This document shows, piece by piece, positions 17,355 through 26,112 of a stretch of DNA of 64,000 nucleotides (position 1 is its first letter; every line of letters starts with the position of its first letter). The notes under the pieces are model-generated. The model saw nothing but the letters and a program-made list of their open reading frames with translations. It did not search any database and was not told where the DNA came from. The translations under genes and the position numbers were made by a program. The DNA is taken from contig NZ_CP085335.1 in NCBI RefSeq assembly GCF_020618475.1, positions 248,001-312,000 on the forward strand, given 5' to 3'. This stretch comes from Haladaptatus halobius. GTDB lineage: Archaea; Halobacteriota; Halobacteria; Halobacteriales; Haladaptataceae.

Positions 17355-17768
17355 ATGGAACCCACCGCACGAGACGCCGCCTGCTTCGAGGCGGGCATCA
17401 AGTTCGGCGCGCTTTACCACCAGTTCGCGGGCACGCCCGTCAGCCTCGAGAGCGCGCCGAGCCTCGAACGCGCCATCGAGGAGAGCATCGAAAACCAGCC
17501 CTTCTGCGAGTCGGTCACGGTGGATATCCTGACCGACGATCTGGCCGCAGCCATCGACCACGTTCCCGCGAGTGAACATGAGGGGGAGCAAGGAAATGGT
17601 AGTCTCGCCGAAGGCGAAGAAGCGATTTCCCCCGGCTATACGGAACTCACTGGTCGGTTCATGGAAGTCGAGATAGTCGTCGAACACGAGGGAACCGAAG
17701 TCGTCACCCGAATGGAGATGGAAGGCGGGTATCCGTTGATGAAGATCGAGTCGGTGCGCGAGGAATGA
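17355..17768 (+). CDS. mptD: Archaeal dihydroneopterin aldolase (MptD family)
   Basis: A 137-residue protein whose N-terminus ARDAACFEAGIKFGALYHQFAGTPV is the hallmark of the archaeal MptD/DUF372 family. MptD cleaves 7,8-dihydroneopterin to 6-hydroxymethyl-dihydropterin and glycolaldehyde in the archaeal route to pterins. A low-complexity loop (about residues 75-92, EHEGEQGNGSLAEGEEA) is inserted relative to the compact family form. The ATG at 17355 is chosen over an earlier non-ATG start. It diverges from eif2b. Confidence 0.88.
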   Translation: MEPTARDAACFEAGIKFGALYHQFAGTPVSLESAPSLERAIEESIENQPFCESVTVDILTDDLAAAIDHVPASEHEGEQGNGSLAEGEEAISPGYTELTGRFMEVEIVVEHEGTEVVTRMEMEGGYPLMKIESVREE

Positions 17769-17863
17769 CGCAAAGAGCGGATCGAACGAGCGACGACCGG
17801 GACAATGGGCGCCAGACTTCCCGTGTTCGTTGAAGTACCTAATCAGTCATGGGTTTTGGCGAA

Positions 17864-17892
17864 CATACTGCATAGAGGGCGCGTATCGGTCA
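17864..17892. repeat. 29-base repeat, copy 1 (shares 25/29 bases with 46731-46759)
   Basis: The last 17 bases, agggcgcgtatcggtca, are identical to the copy at 46743-46759, and the preceding 12 differ at four positions. Both copies are in the same orientation and both sit at an abrupt change of gene content. A transposable-element end or excision scar is inferred. No transposase is nearby. Confidence 0.6.
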
Positions 17893-17959
17893 GCGGTGGA
17901 CGATGAAAGCGCGAGCTCTCGTCAACGCGTTCATACCCCTCTCCACCCTATACGACCGT

Positions 17960-18706
17960 ATGCGTGAACTCGTCTTCGCCCTCGAATATGTTCCGGGAAC
18001 CAACGCCGTTGCCGACATCCTCACCGCTAATCCGGAGACGAAGATTCGTTCCCTCTCCTGCCACGTCACCCCCGACAATCTCTGGCGCGTCGATTACGTA
18101 ACCGGTGGTCAAAACGCACTCGACGAACTCATCGAAACCGTCGCCAACGCCGAGTACTATACCGACTGTCTGGCCCGCCGCGACTGCGAAGCCGACTGGG
18201 AAACTCAGATCCTCGACCACATCGACGACGCACTCGTCCTCTACTCGTACTGGACACGTACCCCTTCCTGTACCTCGATCCCCCACCTCGCACTCGACCA
18301 CTTCGGTGACGGCCTTATTTTCCAAACGACATGGGTCGGCCACCGGTACGAGTGGCGCATCATTGCCCCTGACAACACCGCCTACCACGCCTTCCGCAGC
18401 GCCATCGAGAACGAAATCGACGACACCACTGGTGTCACCTTCGTCAGAGTCGGCGACGCGGACGACGCCACCACGGACGATGGCGAACCTTCGCTGACGC
18501 CCGAACAGGATGCTGCCGTGCGAGCCGCCGTCGAACACGGCTACTACCAGACACCCCGCAAGATCGAAACCTACGAACTCGCCGAAGAACTCGGTGTTCC
18601 CGGTTCGACGCTCTCCTACCGGCTCCGCCGTGCCGAAGCGCAACTGGCTGAAGCCTACGTTACTGACCACTTTCCGTCCACCCACCTCTCTTCACCCGAC
18701 GCCTAA
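17960..18706 (+). CDS. HTH-10 (bacterio-opsin activator-type) transcription regulator
   Basis: A 248-residue cytoplasmic DNA-binding protein. The C-terminal region (about residues 185-240, LTPEQDAAVRAAVEHGYY...AEELGVPGSTLSYRLRRAE) is the HTH-10 domain found in haloarchaeal Bat-like regulators. The N-terminal two thirds is a ligand- or metal-sensing type region with several Cys and His (SLSCHV, CLARRDCEAD). It lies directly upstream of the metal P-type ATPase on the same strand, with 58 bases between, so it probably controls that pump. An earlier ATG at 17903 is possible, but MRELVFALEY at 17960 resembles the usual family start. Confidence 0.82.
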   Translation: MRELVFALEYVPGTNAVADILTANPETKIRSLSCHVTPDNLWRVDYVTGGQNALDELIETVANAEYYTDCLARRDCEADWETQILDHIDDALVLYSYWTRTPSCTSIPHLALDHFGDGLIFQTTWVGHRYEWRIIAPDNTAYHAFRSAIENEIDDTTGVTFVRVGDADDATTDDGEPSLTPEQDAAVRAAVEHGYYQTPRKIETYELAEELGVPGSTLSYRLRRAEAQLAEAYVTDHFPSTHLSSPDA

Positions 18707-18712
18707 CTGGAG

Positions 18713-18726
18713 TTGGTATACACCAA
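18713..18726. promoter_or_regulatory. Imperfect palindrome upstream of the metal ATPase gene
   Basis: TTGGTATACACCAA is an inverted repeat with arms TTGGT/ACCAA around a TATAC core, so it may combine the TATA element with a regulator site. It is followed at once by another short inverted repeat (caaac...gtttg). It lies 39 bases before the ATPase start. The adjacent HTH-10 protein is the obvious candidate to bind it. Confidence 0.35.
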
Positions 18727-18764
18727 ACTAATGGGTTTGTCGTCTCGGGCCGTCTATACGCACA

Positions 18765-21326
18765 ATGACTACGAACGCAACCGGTTCGGATGACTTGACA
18801 TCCCGAACCGTGAAACTCGATGTACCGGGGATGGATTGTCCCTCCTGCGCGGAGAAGATCGTCAACAGTGTCTCCGAACTTGATGGCGTTGTTACTGTCG
18901 AACCGCAGGTGATGACCGGCACCGTCCACATCGAGTACCTCCCCGAGAAGGTCGCGGTGAATGCCCTTATCGAACGCGTGCAAGCCGCTGGCTACGACAT
19001 CGAGTCACGCGACGATCTTGAAACCGAACGGTTCGACGTGCCCACAATGGACTGTGCGTCCTGTGCAGGCAAAATCGAGAACGCACTTGATACTGTCGCG
19101 GAGATTCGGGAACGCGAGACACTTCCGACGACCGGCACTGTCATCGTCACCTACGACCCGGAGCAAACCTCTCGCGCCGACCTCGTCGCCGCCATCGAGA
19201 GTGCGGGCTACACCGTCGAAGAGACTGGGCCAGAAAGAGAGGAAGAAGACCCCGTCGAGGAGAACCGGGCGCGAGACGTGTGGCTGAGTCCTCGCGCTCT
19301 CAAGACTTGGATCGGCGGAGGGCTGTTGCTCGTCGGCCTCGTGCTGGAGTTCCTGCTGTCGGGACTTGACGTGACGCTCGTGGGGCTCCTCGGGCGCGAG
19401 TTCGGCACCGCCGAACTGTTCTACTTCGCCGGCGCGGTGATTGGCGGCGAGGAAATCCTCCGGAACGGATACTACTCTGCCCGCATGCGCTCGCTGGACA
19501 TCGACCTTCTGATGAGCCTCGGTATCCTCGGCGCGATCACCGCGAGCCTCGTCTTCGGCGAGGCCCTCTACCTCGAAGCCGGGATGCTCGCCGTGCTGTT
19601 CAGCATCGCCGAGTTGATGGAAGAATACGCGATGGATCGTGCCCGCTCCTCGCTCCGCGAACTGATGGATTTCTCGCCGACGACTGCGACCATCCGCAGG
19701 GACGGCGAGGAAACGACCCTCCCGGTGGAGGAACTGCGCGTTGGCGATCACGTCATCATGCGTCCTGGAGACCGCATCCCCGCCGACGGCACAGTCGTCG
19801 AGGGTGAGAGTGCGGTCAATCAGGCTCCGATCACTGGTGAGAGCGTGCCCGTAGACAAGACGGACGGCGACGAGGTTTACGCCGGGACGATTAACGAGGA
19901 AGGGTATCTCGAAGTGGAGGTCACGGCGGAGGCCGATGACAGCACGCTTGCCCGCATTATCGAACTCGTCGAGGACGCCCAACGGGACAAGACCGAACAC
20001 GAGCAGTTCGTTGACCGGTTCGCCGGCCAGTACACCCCGGTGGTGGTCACGCTGGCCGTCCTCATCGCCGCCGTGCCGCCGCTACTTATTGACGGGAGCG
20101 TGTCGCTCGGCCTCGCTGGTCAATCATTCGTGTTCGTCGGCAACTGGGCGACGTGGTTCAAACGCGGACTGGCACTTCTCGTGCTCGCCTGTCCGTGTGC
20201 GCTGGTCATCAGCACGCCCGTCAGTGTCGTCTCCGGAATCACGAGCGCCGCGAAGAATGGCGTGCTGATCAAGGGTGGCACGCACCTCGAATCTGTCGGG
20301 ACAGTCCGGGCGGTCGCGTTCGACAAGACGGGGACACTCACGCACGGCCAACTCACCGTCACCGATGTCGTCCCCGCCAGTGGTGAGTCCCGGGAGTCGG
20401 TGCTGTCCGCGGCGGCGAGTCTGGAGGCGCGCAGCGAACACTCAATCGCGGAAGCAATCGTCAAGGCCGCCGACGAAGCGGGTGTCGAGACCGGCGATGT
20501 CTCGGTGTTCGAGAGCCTGACCGGGAAGGGTGTCCAGGCTAAACTAGACGGCGAAATGTACTTCGCCGGGAAGCCCGCACTGTTCGAGGAGTTGGGTCTC
20601 TCTCTCGACACCGTCCGTCCCGTGTCTGACGGTGGCGTCGCGGTCGAAGATTCCAGCAGTCACGATACCGCCGACGCTGGCAGTGATACGATTGAAGACC
20701 TGCAGGCCGACGGGAAGACTGTCATCCTTGTCGGAACCGAGAAGCGGATCGTGGGAGTTGTCGCAGTGGCGGACGAGGTACGCCCGGAGGCGAAGCGAGC
20801 GGTCGAGCGGCTCCATGACCTCGGTGTCGAGCGCGTCGTGATGCTGACCGGTGATAACGAGGTGACTGCGAGAGCAGTCGGTGAAACGGCGGGAGTCGAT
20901 GACGTGCGTGCTGAGTTGTTGCCCGAGGAGAAAGCCGAGACGGTGGCCGCACTCGATGCGGAGTTCGGCGGGGTGATGATGGTTGGTGATGGGGTTAATG
21001 ATGCGCCGGCGCTTGCGACGGCGACGGTCGGGGTAGCGATGGGTGCGGCGGGGACTGATACGGCGGTTGAGTCGGCAGACGTCGCGCTGATGGGCGACGA
21101 GCTGTCGAAACTTCCGTATCTCTGCGCGCTGTCGGGGAAGGCGAACGGTGTCATTCGGGAGAACATCTGGGCGAGTATCGGTGTGAAGGCGCTGTTGGCG
21201 GTAGGCGTCCCCTTTGGATTGGTGAACGTCGCGGTCGCCGTCGTCGTTGGTGACATGGGGATGAGTCTCGGTGTGACGACGAACGCACTTCGACTGGCGA
21301 GAATTAAACCCGACCGTTTCGAGTAA
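18765..21326 (+). CDS. zntA: Zn2+/Cd2+/Pb2+-type heavy-metal P1B-ATPase with two HMA domains
   Basis: An 853-residue membrane pump that exports toxic divalent metals using ATP. Two N-terminal HMA domains carry GMDCPSC (Cys25, Cys28) and TMDCASC (Cys97, Cys100). The transmembrane metal site is CPC (476-478), the phosphorylated Asp is D520 in DKTGTLT, and the hinge motif is GDGVNDAP. Lys808 in the seventh and Asp830 in the eighth membrane helix replace the YN and MxxSS signatures of copper pumps. This pattern marks the P1B-2 (Zn/Cd/Pb) subgroup. The HTH-10 gene immediately upstream is the likely regulator, and repeat copy 2 lies downstream. Confidence 0.92.
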   Translation: MTTNATGSDDLTSRTVKLDVPGMDCPSCAEKIVNSVSELDGVVTVEPQVMTGTVHIEYLPEKVAVNALIERVQAAGYDIESRDDLETERFDVPTMDCASCAGKIENALDTVAEIRERETLPTTGTVIVTYDPEQTSRADLVAAIESAGYTVEETGPEREEEDPVEENRARDVWLSPRALKTWIGGGLLLVGLVLEFLLSGLDVTLVGLLGREFGTAELFYFAGAVIGGEEILRNGYYSARMRSLDIDLLMSLGILGAITASLVFGEALYLEAGMLAVLFSIAELMEEYAMDRARSSLRELMDFSPTTATIRRDGEETTLPVEELRVGDHVIMRPGDRIPADGTVVEGESAVNQAPITGESVPVDKTDGDEVYAGTINEEGYLEVEVTAEADDSTLARIIELVEDAQRDKTEHEQFVDRFAGQYTPVVVTLAVLIAAVPPLLIDGSVSLGLAGQSFVFVGNWATWFKRGLALLVLACPCALVISTPVSVVSGITSAAKNGVLIKGGTHLESVGTVRAVAFDKTGTLTHGQLTVTDVVPASGESRESVLSAAASLEARSEHSIAEAIVKAADEAGVETGDVSVFESLTGKGVQAKLDGEMYFAGKPALFEELGLSLDTVRPVSDGGVAVEDSSSHDTADAGSDTIEDLQADGKTVILVGTEKRIVGVVAVADEVRPEAKRAVERLHDLGVERVVMLTGDNEVTARAVGETAGVDDVRAELLPEEKAETVAALDAEFGGVMMVGDGVNDAPALATATVGVAMGAAGTDTAVESADVALMGDELSKLPYLCALSGKANGVIRENIWASIGVKALLAVGVPFGLVNVAVAVVVGDMGMSLGVTTNALRLARIKPDRFE

Positions 21327-21550
21327 CGATATCGTTCAAAATTCTGCTCTCACCGTAGTGAGGCTGAGTCCGACCGTGTTTCTGAAATTGTGAGAGCCCT
21401 TTGCTGAATACATCCTCTGTCTTCAGCACACAATTTCTGCCATGTAATGAAAATTTCAACAAGATAAATTTCCTGGCAAGAACCAGAAACCCTCCGCGAG
21501 CGACGAGTGAAACGAGGAGCAAGAGGCAATTGAACTTTTCACCGAGACCC

Positions 21551-21686
21551 AGCAGTTCCACCGCGAACGAGGAGCGAAGCGACAAGTGAGCGGACCCGGC
21601 GCGGACTGAAAGGAGCACCAAGGTTTTGGTCCAGGTTTTGCAAAGGAGGAAGGCCAAAAGCAGCGCCACATGGCGCTGCTTTTGGC
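21551..21686. repeat. Dispersed repeat element, copy 2, ending in a different perfect hairpin
   Basis: It begins agcagttccaccgcga like copy 1 at 14600 and also shares the ttttggtc-tttt block. It ends in a 15-bp perfect inverted repeat (gccaaaagcagcgcc, loop acat, 21653-21686) whose sequence is unrelated to the hairpin of copy 1. It lies between zntA and the next rightward gene. Confidence 0.75.
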
Positions 21687-21765
21687 TCCCGACCGCAGCA
21701 AAAGGTGGGTTTTCACTTTCAGTTTCGGGTCACCGTTTAAATGCGTTCCCGCCGAATAATCTTAC

Positions 21766-22236
21766 ATGAGCCAATCGACATTCGACGACGAACTGTTCGG
21801 TGAGGCGGCGAACGAAATGCGCGAGGATGTCGAAGAACACCTCGCCGCCGCCCGCGCGGAACTCCCGCCGGTCGACGCCGTCTGGGAGACCGACGCCGAC
21901 AACACGCTGGGGGCGCTCAACGCGCTTCGCTCCGCGCTCGACGTCGGCGACGCCGCAGACCACCTCCACGACGCGAAAAAGTGGTACGCGATGGGCGAGC
22001 GCGCCGACGCCTTCGAGGATGCGGACGATCTCGAAGCGGAGATCGAGACGCTCGATTCGGCCATCGACGACATCAAGAACGCCCGCGAGCAGGTCGGCGA
22101 ACTGGCGAGCACTATCCCCAGCTTGAAAGGCGCGCTCGAAGACCTGCACGCCGCGGATGAGGAAGACGGGACGGAGGACGAGGCCGAAGCGGACGCCGCG
22201 GACGACGATGGAGCGGAAGAGGTCGAAGCGGAGTAG
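21766..22236 (+). CDS. Conserved haloarchaeal acidic helical protein (DUF5790-like)
   Basis: A 156-residue soluble protein, highly acidic, predicted mostly helical (heptad-like Leu/Ala in residues 20-130) with an Asp/Glu/Ala tail from about 130. It resembles the haloarchaeal DUF5790 family as I remember it, and no biochemical function is known. The start is the ATG at 21766 (MSQSTFDDELFGEAANEMRE). It lies about 80 bases after the hairpin of repeat copy 2, so its leader may include that structure. Confidence 0.78.
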   Translation: MSQSTFDDELFGEAANEMREDVEEHLAAARAELPPVDAVWETDADNTLGALNALRSALDVGDAADHLHDAKKWYAMGERADAFEDADDLEAEIETLDSAIDDIKNAREQVGELASTIPSLKGALEDLHAADEEDGTEDEAEADAADDDGAEEVEAE

Positions 22237-22260
22237 CCGAGTACCAGACGAAGAAGGTGT

Positions 22261-22998
22261 TTAACGGTGTTCGGGACGCTCCACGTCCCGCGTAGCCACT
22301 GCTTCGAGCAGTTTCACCAGCGACCGCGTCGCCAGTTCCAGCAGTTCTTCGCCGCGCTCCTCGTCTCCCGCTTCCGGGTCGCCGACCACGCCGTTCTCCG
22401 TGAACTCTGCGCTGTCGAACGCGAGGTTGGTGTACGACACCCACTCGCCCCAGCCGTCGCTCGCGCCCTCGCGGGCCTCGTCGATTCGGTCTTCGCGGAC
22501 GAGTTCTGGGTGGGCGTGTCGCAGGAGTGCGGTCTCAAGCGTCCCGGCGTGACCCATGTCGCTCCGGTGGTCGCCGACCGCCTCGAACCACGTGAACGAG
22601 ACCGCGTAGGAAGCGTCGTGACGCGTGATCTTTCCGGCGACTTCCCGAAGCGCGGCGACGTTACCGCCGTGACCGTTGACGAGCACGACCCGGTTCCAGC
22701 CGTGGTGCGCGAGGCTGGCGACCGTTTCGCGGACGTACTGCCGGAAGGTCTCCTCCGAGACCCACAGCGTCCCCGCGAACTGTCGGTGCTCTTCGCTCAC
22801 GCCGACCGAAACGGGGGGCGCAACGACCACGTCGCCGTCGTACGCCTCGGCGGCCGCGTCCGCGACCGCCTCGGCGTTCAGTCGGTCGGTGCCGAGAGGG
22901 GCATGCGGGCCGTGTTGCTCGGTGCTTCCGACAGGGAGGAGCGCGAGGCTCGTCTCCACCGCGTCCGCCTCGGTCCACGTCGCGTCAGAGAGGTGCAT
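22261..22998 (-). CDS. Creatininase-family amidohydrolase
   Basis: A 245-residue cytoplasmic metalloenzyme. Family metal ligands are visible in GSTEQHGPHAPLGTDRL (Glu27, His29, Asp38), and the central NGHGGN motif is complete. The family includes creatininase, MftE and the archaeal ArfB formamide hydrolase of riboflavin and F420 synthesis. In an F420-making haloarchaeon the ArfB-like role is plausible, but nothing local proves it. The ATG at 22998 (MHLSDATW) is preferred to the one seven codons upstream. Confidence 0.88.
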   Translation of the reverse strand: MHLSDATWTEADAVETSLALLPVGSTEQHGPHAPLGTDRLNAEAVADAAAEAYDGDVVVAPPVSVGVSEEHRQFAGTLWVSEETFRQYVRETVASLAHHGWNRVVLVNGHGGNVAALREVAGKITRHDASYAVSFTWFEAVGDHRSDMGHAGTLETALLRHAHPELVREDRIDEAREGASDGWGEWVSYTNLAFDSAEFTENGVVGDPEAGDEERGEELLELATRSLVKLLEAVATRDVERPEHR

Positions 22999-23098
22999 AC
23001 CTGCCACGTGCGCGGGCACTACCTTGTACCCGACGAACCGAATCCGCTCCGGCGAACTAGCCAGAAGGTCTTACTCGGTCACGGCCATTCCTTCAGAC

Positions 23099-23413
23099 AT
23101 GGCCGACGAAGACCGCGAAATGGGCGTCGAACTCGGCGAACTGGGCGAGAAACTCGACAACCACGACTACCCCGCAACCGCGGACGAACTGGTCGAAGCG
23201 TACGGTGACTACGAGATAGAGTACGAGAACGGTTCCGAGACGTTCGAAGAGATTCTCGGGCCGATGAATGACACCTTCGAAGGCCCGGACGGCGTCCGTC
23301 AATCCATCATGACCATGGTTGATAGCGGCGCGGTAGGTCGTCAGCGGTACTCCGACCGCGGCGCGGGGGCGGAACAGAGCGAGGGTCAAGACCCCGACCA
23401 AGAGTCGTTCTGA
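23099..23413 (+). CDS. Small conserved haloarchaeal protein (DUF5789-like)
   Basis: A 104-residue acidic protein with the pattern ELGELGEKLDNHDYPATADELVEAYGDYEIEY followed by a Ser/Gly/Glu tail ending in ESF. This agrees with the DUF5789 haloarchaeal family as I recall it. No function is known. The ATG at 23099 (MADEDREMG) is selected because the longer open frame upstream overlaps the divergent creatininase-family gene. Confidence 0.8.
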   Translation: MADEDREMGVELGELGEKLDNHDYPATADELVEAYGDYEIEYENGSETFEEILGPMNDTFEGPDGVRQSIMTMVDSGAVGRQRYSDRGAGAEQSEGQDPDQESF

Positions 23414-23604
23414 AGCGGGAAACGGGCCGTTTCTTTCGGTATCGTCGGCTTACGTCGGCGGTACGTCGCCGTTAACTCTGTTCGTTCGGTCGAACGCAGA
23501 TGAACGGACGACTGCCTTATTCCTCGCTGTCGGCAACCACCGACGTACCCGATGAGAGGTGAGCACAGACTTGCAGGTCTATCCCGCGGCCTGTGGACGA
23601 CGTA

Positions 23605-25164
23605 ATGACGGGTGAACCGCCGACAGCGGAGACGGTTTCGACGCTGCTCGAAGACCGCGAACTGGTCATCGTCTCGAACCGCCAACCGTACAGCCACGAG
23701 TACGACGATGACGGAAACGACTGGGAGGGAGACGACGGTGACGGACGAGGCGATAGGGACGGCATCACCGTGCAGCGGCCCGCGGGCGGCCTCACGTCCG
23801 CGCTCGACCCGGTCGTTCAGTCCGCCGGCGGCACGTGGGTGGCGTGGGCGAGCGGCGACGCGGACGACGAAGTGACCGACGAGAACGGGCGGGTGGGCGT
23901 CCCGCCGGAGTCGCCCGCCTACGACCTGCGTCGCGTCCGACTCTCCGACAAACAGGTCGACGGCTACTACTATGGCTACAGCAACCAGGTGCTCTGGCCG
24001 ATCTGCCACGTCGACCCGGCGAAGATGAACGCCGACTCCGACTTCTGGAAGCAGTATCGATCGGCGAATCGCGCGTTCGCTGACGCCGTCGTCGAGGAGA
24101 CGGACGACGAGTCGGTGGTCTGGTTTCAGGACTACCACCTCGCGCTGGCTCCGCGGATGGTGCGCGAGGAGCGTGACGCATTCTGCATGCAGTTCTGGCA
24201 CATCCCGTGGCCCTCGTGGGACACCTTCCAGACGTGCCCGCAGTACGAGCACCTGCTCGATGGACTGCTGGCGAACGACCTGCTCGCGTTCCACACCCAC
24301 CGCTACTGCCAGAACTTTCTCGACTGTGCGGCGATGATACCCGATACGATGGTCGACCGCGCGACCCGGAGCATCGTCTACGACGGGCGGCGAACGTTCG
24401 TCCGATCGTTCCCGCTCGGCATCGACGCCGATTACCGGCGGGAACTCGCCGACTCGGAGGACGCGACCGCGTTCTGGCGCGAGTTCCGCGAACGTCACGA
24501 CCTCGGCGAGACGCTCGCGGTCGGCGTCGAACGACTCGACTACACCAAAGGAATCCCAGAGCGACTGGCGGCGCTGGAGGAGTTCTGGGAGACGCGTCCG
24601 GAGTGGCGCGAACGCTTCACCTACGTCCAGAAGGCAAGCGAAAGTCGGAGCCGGATTCCGGAGTACAGGGAGCTTCAGGCCGAAGTCGAGTCCGAGATCG
24701 AGCGACTCAACGACCGCTTCGGAACCGACGATTGGACGCCGGTCGTCTACCTGAACAAGTTCCTCCCGCCCGAAGGTCTCGCAGCGCTGTACCGCGAGGC
24801 CGACCTCGCCATCGTCAGTCCGCGCCGCGACGGGATGAATCTCGTCGTGAAGGAGTTCGTCGCGTCGCAGGTGGACGAACTGGGCGTTCTCGTCCTCAGC
24901 GAGCTGGCGGGCGCGAGCGAGGAACTGGGCGACGAGGCGGTGTCGGTGCATCCGCACGACACGCCAGGGTTCGCGGACGCCATCGAACGCGCGCTTTCGC
25001 TCCCCGAGTCCGAGCGAGCGCGCCGCATGCGCGACCTCGGACGACAGGTGCGTTCGAACGACGTGTACGCGTGGATGACCGCGCAGTTCCGAACGGTGGA
25101 GGCGATTCAGCGCGGACGCGACGTCGCCGCCAGATCCGTCCAACGACAACGATACGAGCAATGA
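23605..25164 (+). CDS. otsA: Trehalose-6-phosphate synthase
   Basis: A GT20 family enzyme that makes trehalose-6-phosphate from UDP-glucose (or another NDP-glucose) and glucose-6-phosphate. The protein is about 519 residues long. Family blocks include VIVSNRQPYSH near the N-terminus, VWFQDYHLALAPRMVRE, FWHIPWPSWDTF, GVERLDYTKGIPERL and the C-terminal DGMNLVVKEFVASQ. An acidic insertion (about residues 30-55) reflects halophily. The ATG at 23605 or a GTG at 23593 could start it. It overlaps otsB by four bases (ATGA), so the two are probably translationally coupled. Trehalose is a compatible solute in some haloarchaea. Confidence 0.95.
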   Translation: MTGEPPTAETVSTLLEDRELVIVSNRQPYSHEYDDDGNDWEGDDGDGRGDRDGITVQRPAGGLTSALDPVVQSAGGTWVAWASGDADDEVTDENGRVGVPPESPAYDLRRVRLSDKQVDGYYYGYSNQVLWPICHVDPAKMNADSDFWKQYRSANRAFADAVVEETDDESVVWFQDYHLALAPRMVREERDAFCMQFWHIPWPSWDTFQTCPQYEHLLDGLLANDLLAFHTHRYCQNFLDCAAMIPDTMVDRATRSIVYDGRRTFVRSFPLGIDADYRRELADSEDATAFWREFRERHDLGETLAVGVERLDYTKGIPERLAALEEFWETRPEWRERFTYVQKASESRSRIPEYRELQAEVESEIERLNDRFGTDDWTPVVYLNKFLPPEGLAALYREADLAIVSPRRDGMNLVVKEFVASQVDELGVLVLSELAGASEELGDEAVSVHPHDTPGFADAIERALSLPESERARRMRDLGRQVRSNDVYAWMTAQFRTVEAIQRGRDVAARSVQRQRYEQ

Positions 25165-26006
25165 CTAGTACCGAGACACCCAATCCCCTCGACGAACACC
25201 TCTATGCGCTGGTGAACCGACTGCTGAACGCCGACGGACTGCTCGCCATGTTCGACTTCGACGGGTCGCTCGCACCCATCGAAGACCGCCCCGACGAGGC
25301 GGCGCTCCCGCCGGCGACGCGAACCGCGCTCGAAGATCTCCGCGACGCCCCTGACGTGCGGGTCGGTATCGTCAGCGGTCGCGGACGGGAAGACCTCCGC
25401 GATCGCGTCGATATCGATGGTATCTCGTACGCCGGCAATCACGGGTTGGAACTCCACGCCGGCGACGAACGACGCACCCACCCCGCCGCCGCAGACGCCA
25501 GAGACGACATCGAAGCCCTCAGTGACGAACTCGAATCACGGCTCTCCGCCGTGGACGGCGCGTTCGTCGAAGACAAGGGCGTCACCGCGTCGGTGCACTT
25601 CAGACTCGTCGACGACGACGAGATTCCCGCGGTCGAGCAGGCGGTGCGGGAGGCGGCGCGGGAGGCGGACGACGTTCGCGTCACGGCGGGCAAGCGAGTG
25701 TTGGAACTGCGGCCCGACGTGGACTGGCACAAGGGGCGGGCGATTCGCTGGCTGTACGACCACCACGTCCCCGACGACGAGACGTGGCTTCCGCTCTACG
25801 TCGGCGACGACCGAACCGACGAGGACGCGTTCGACGTGTTACCCGAGTCGGGGCTCGCCCTCAAAGTCGGACACGAACCGCCGACTATCGCGGGCTACCG
25901 CGTCGCCGACCCGACCGCGGTTCGCTCGATCATCGAGTGGCTCGCGGAGTACGGCGTTGAGTTCCTCCGGACGGAGTCGGAGGAACGCCCCGTCGCTCCC
26001 ATCTGA
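25161..26006 (+). CDS. otsB: Trehalose-6-phosphate phosphatase
   Basis: A HAD-superfamily phosphatase that converts trehalose-6-phosphate to trehalose. The 281-residue protein has motif I DFDGSLAP with nucleophile Asp32 and acid Asp34, motif II VSGR, the family segment GNHGLELH, and motif IV GDDRTDEDAF. The start ATG at 25161 overlaps the otsA stop within ATGA, so the upstream open extension in this frame is excluded. The length is normal for OtsB. Together with otsA it forms a complete pathway from hexose phosphate to trehalose. Confidence 0.95.
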   Translation: MTSTETPNPLDEHLYALVNRLLNADGLLAMFDFDGSLAPIEDRPDEAALPPATRTALEDLRDAPDVRVGIVSGRGREDLRDRVDIDGISYAGNHGLELHAGDERRTHPAAADARDDIEALSDELESRLSAVDGAFVEDKGVTASVHFRLVDDDEIPAVEQAVREAAREADDVRVTAGKRVLELRPDVDWHKGRAIRWLYDHHVPDDETWLPLYVGDDRTDEDAFDVLPESGLALKVGHEPPTIAGYRVADPTAVRSIIEWLAEYGVEFLRTESEERPVAPI

Positions 26007-26112
26007 GAAACTCCGCGTTACCGTATTCGAAACGCGGGCGCACGGCGGCGAACGGTCTAAACGGTCACGTCAGTTTATTCGCCGCTTGTGAGTATCCTGC
26101 TGGCGAGAGCCA

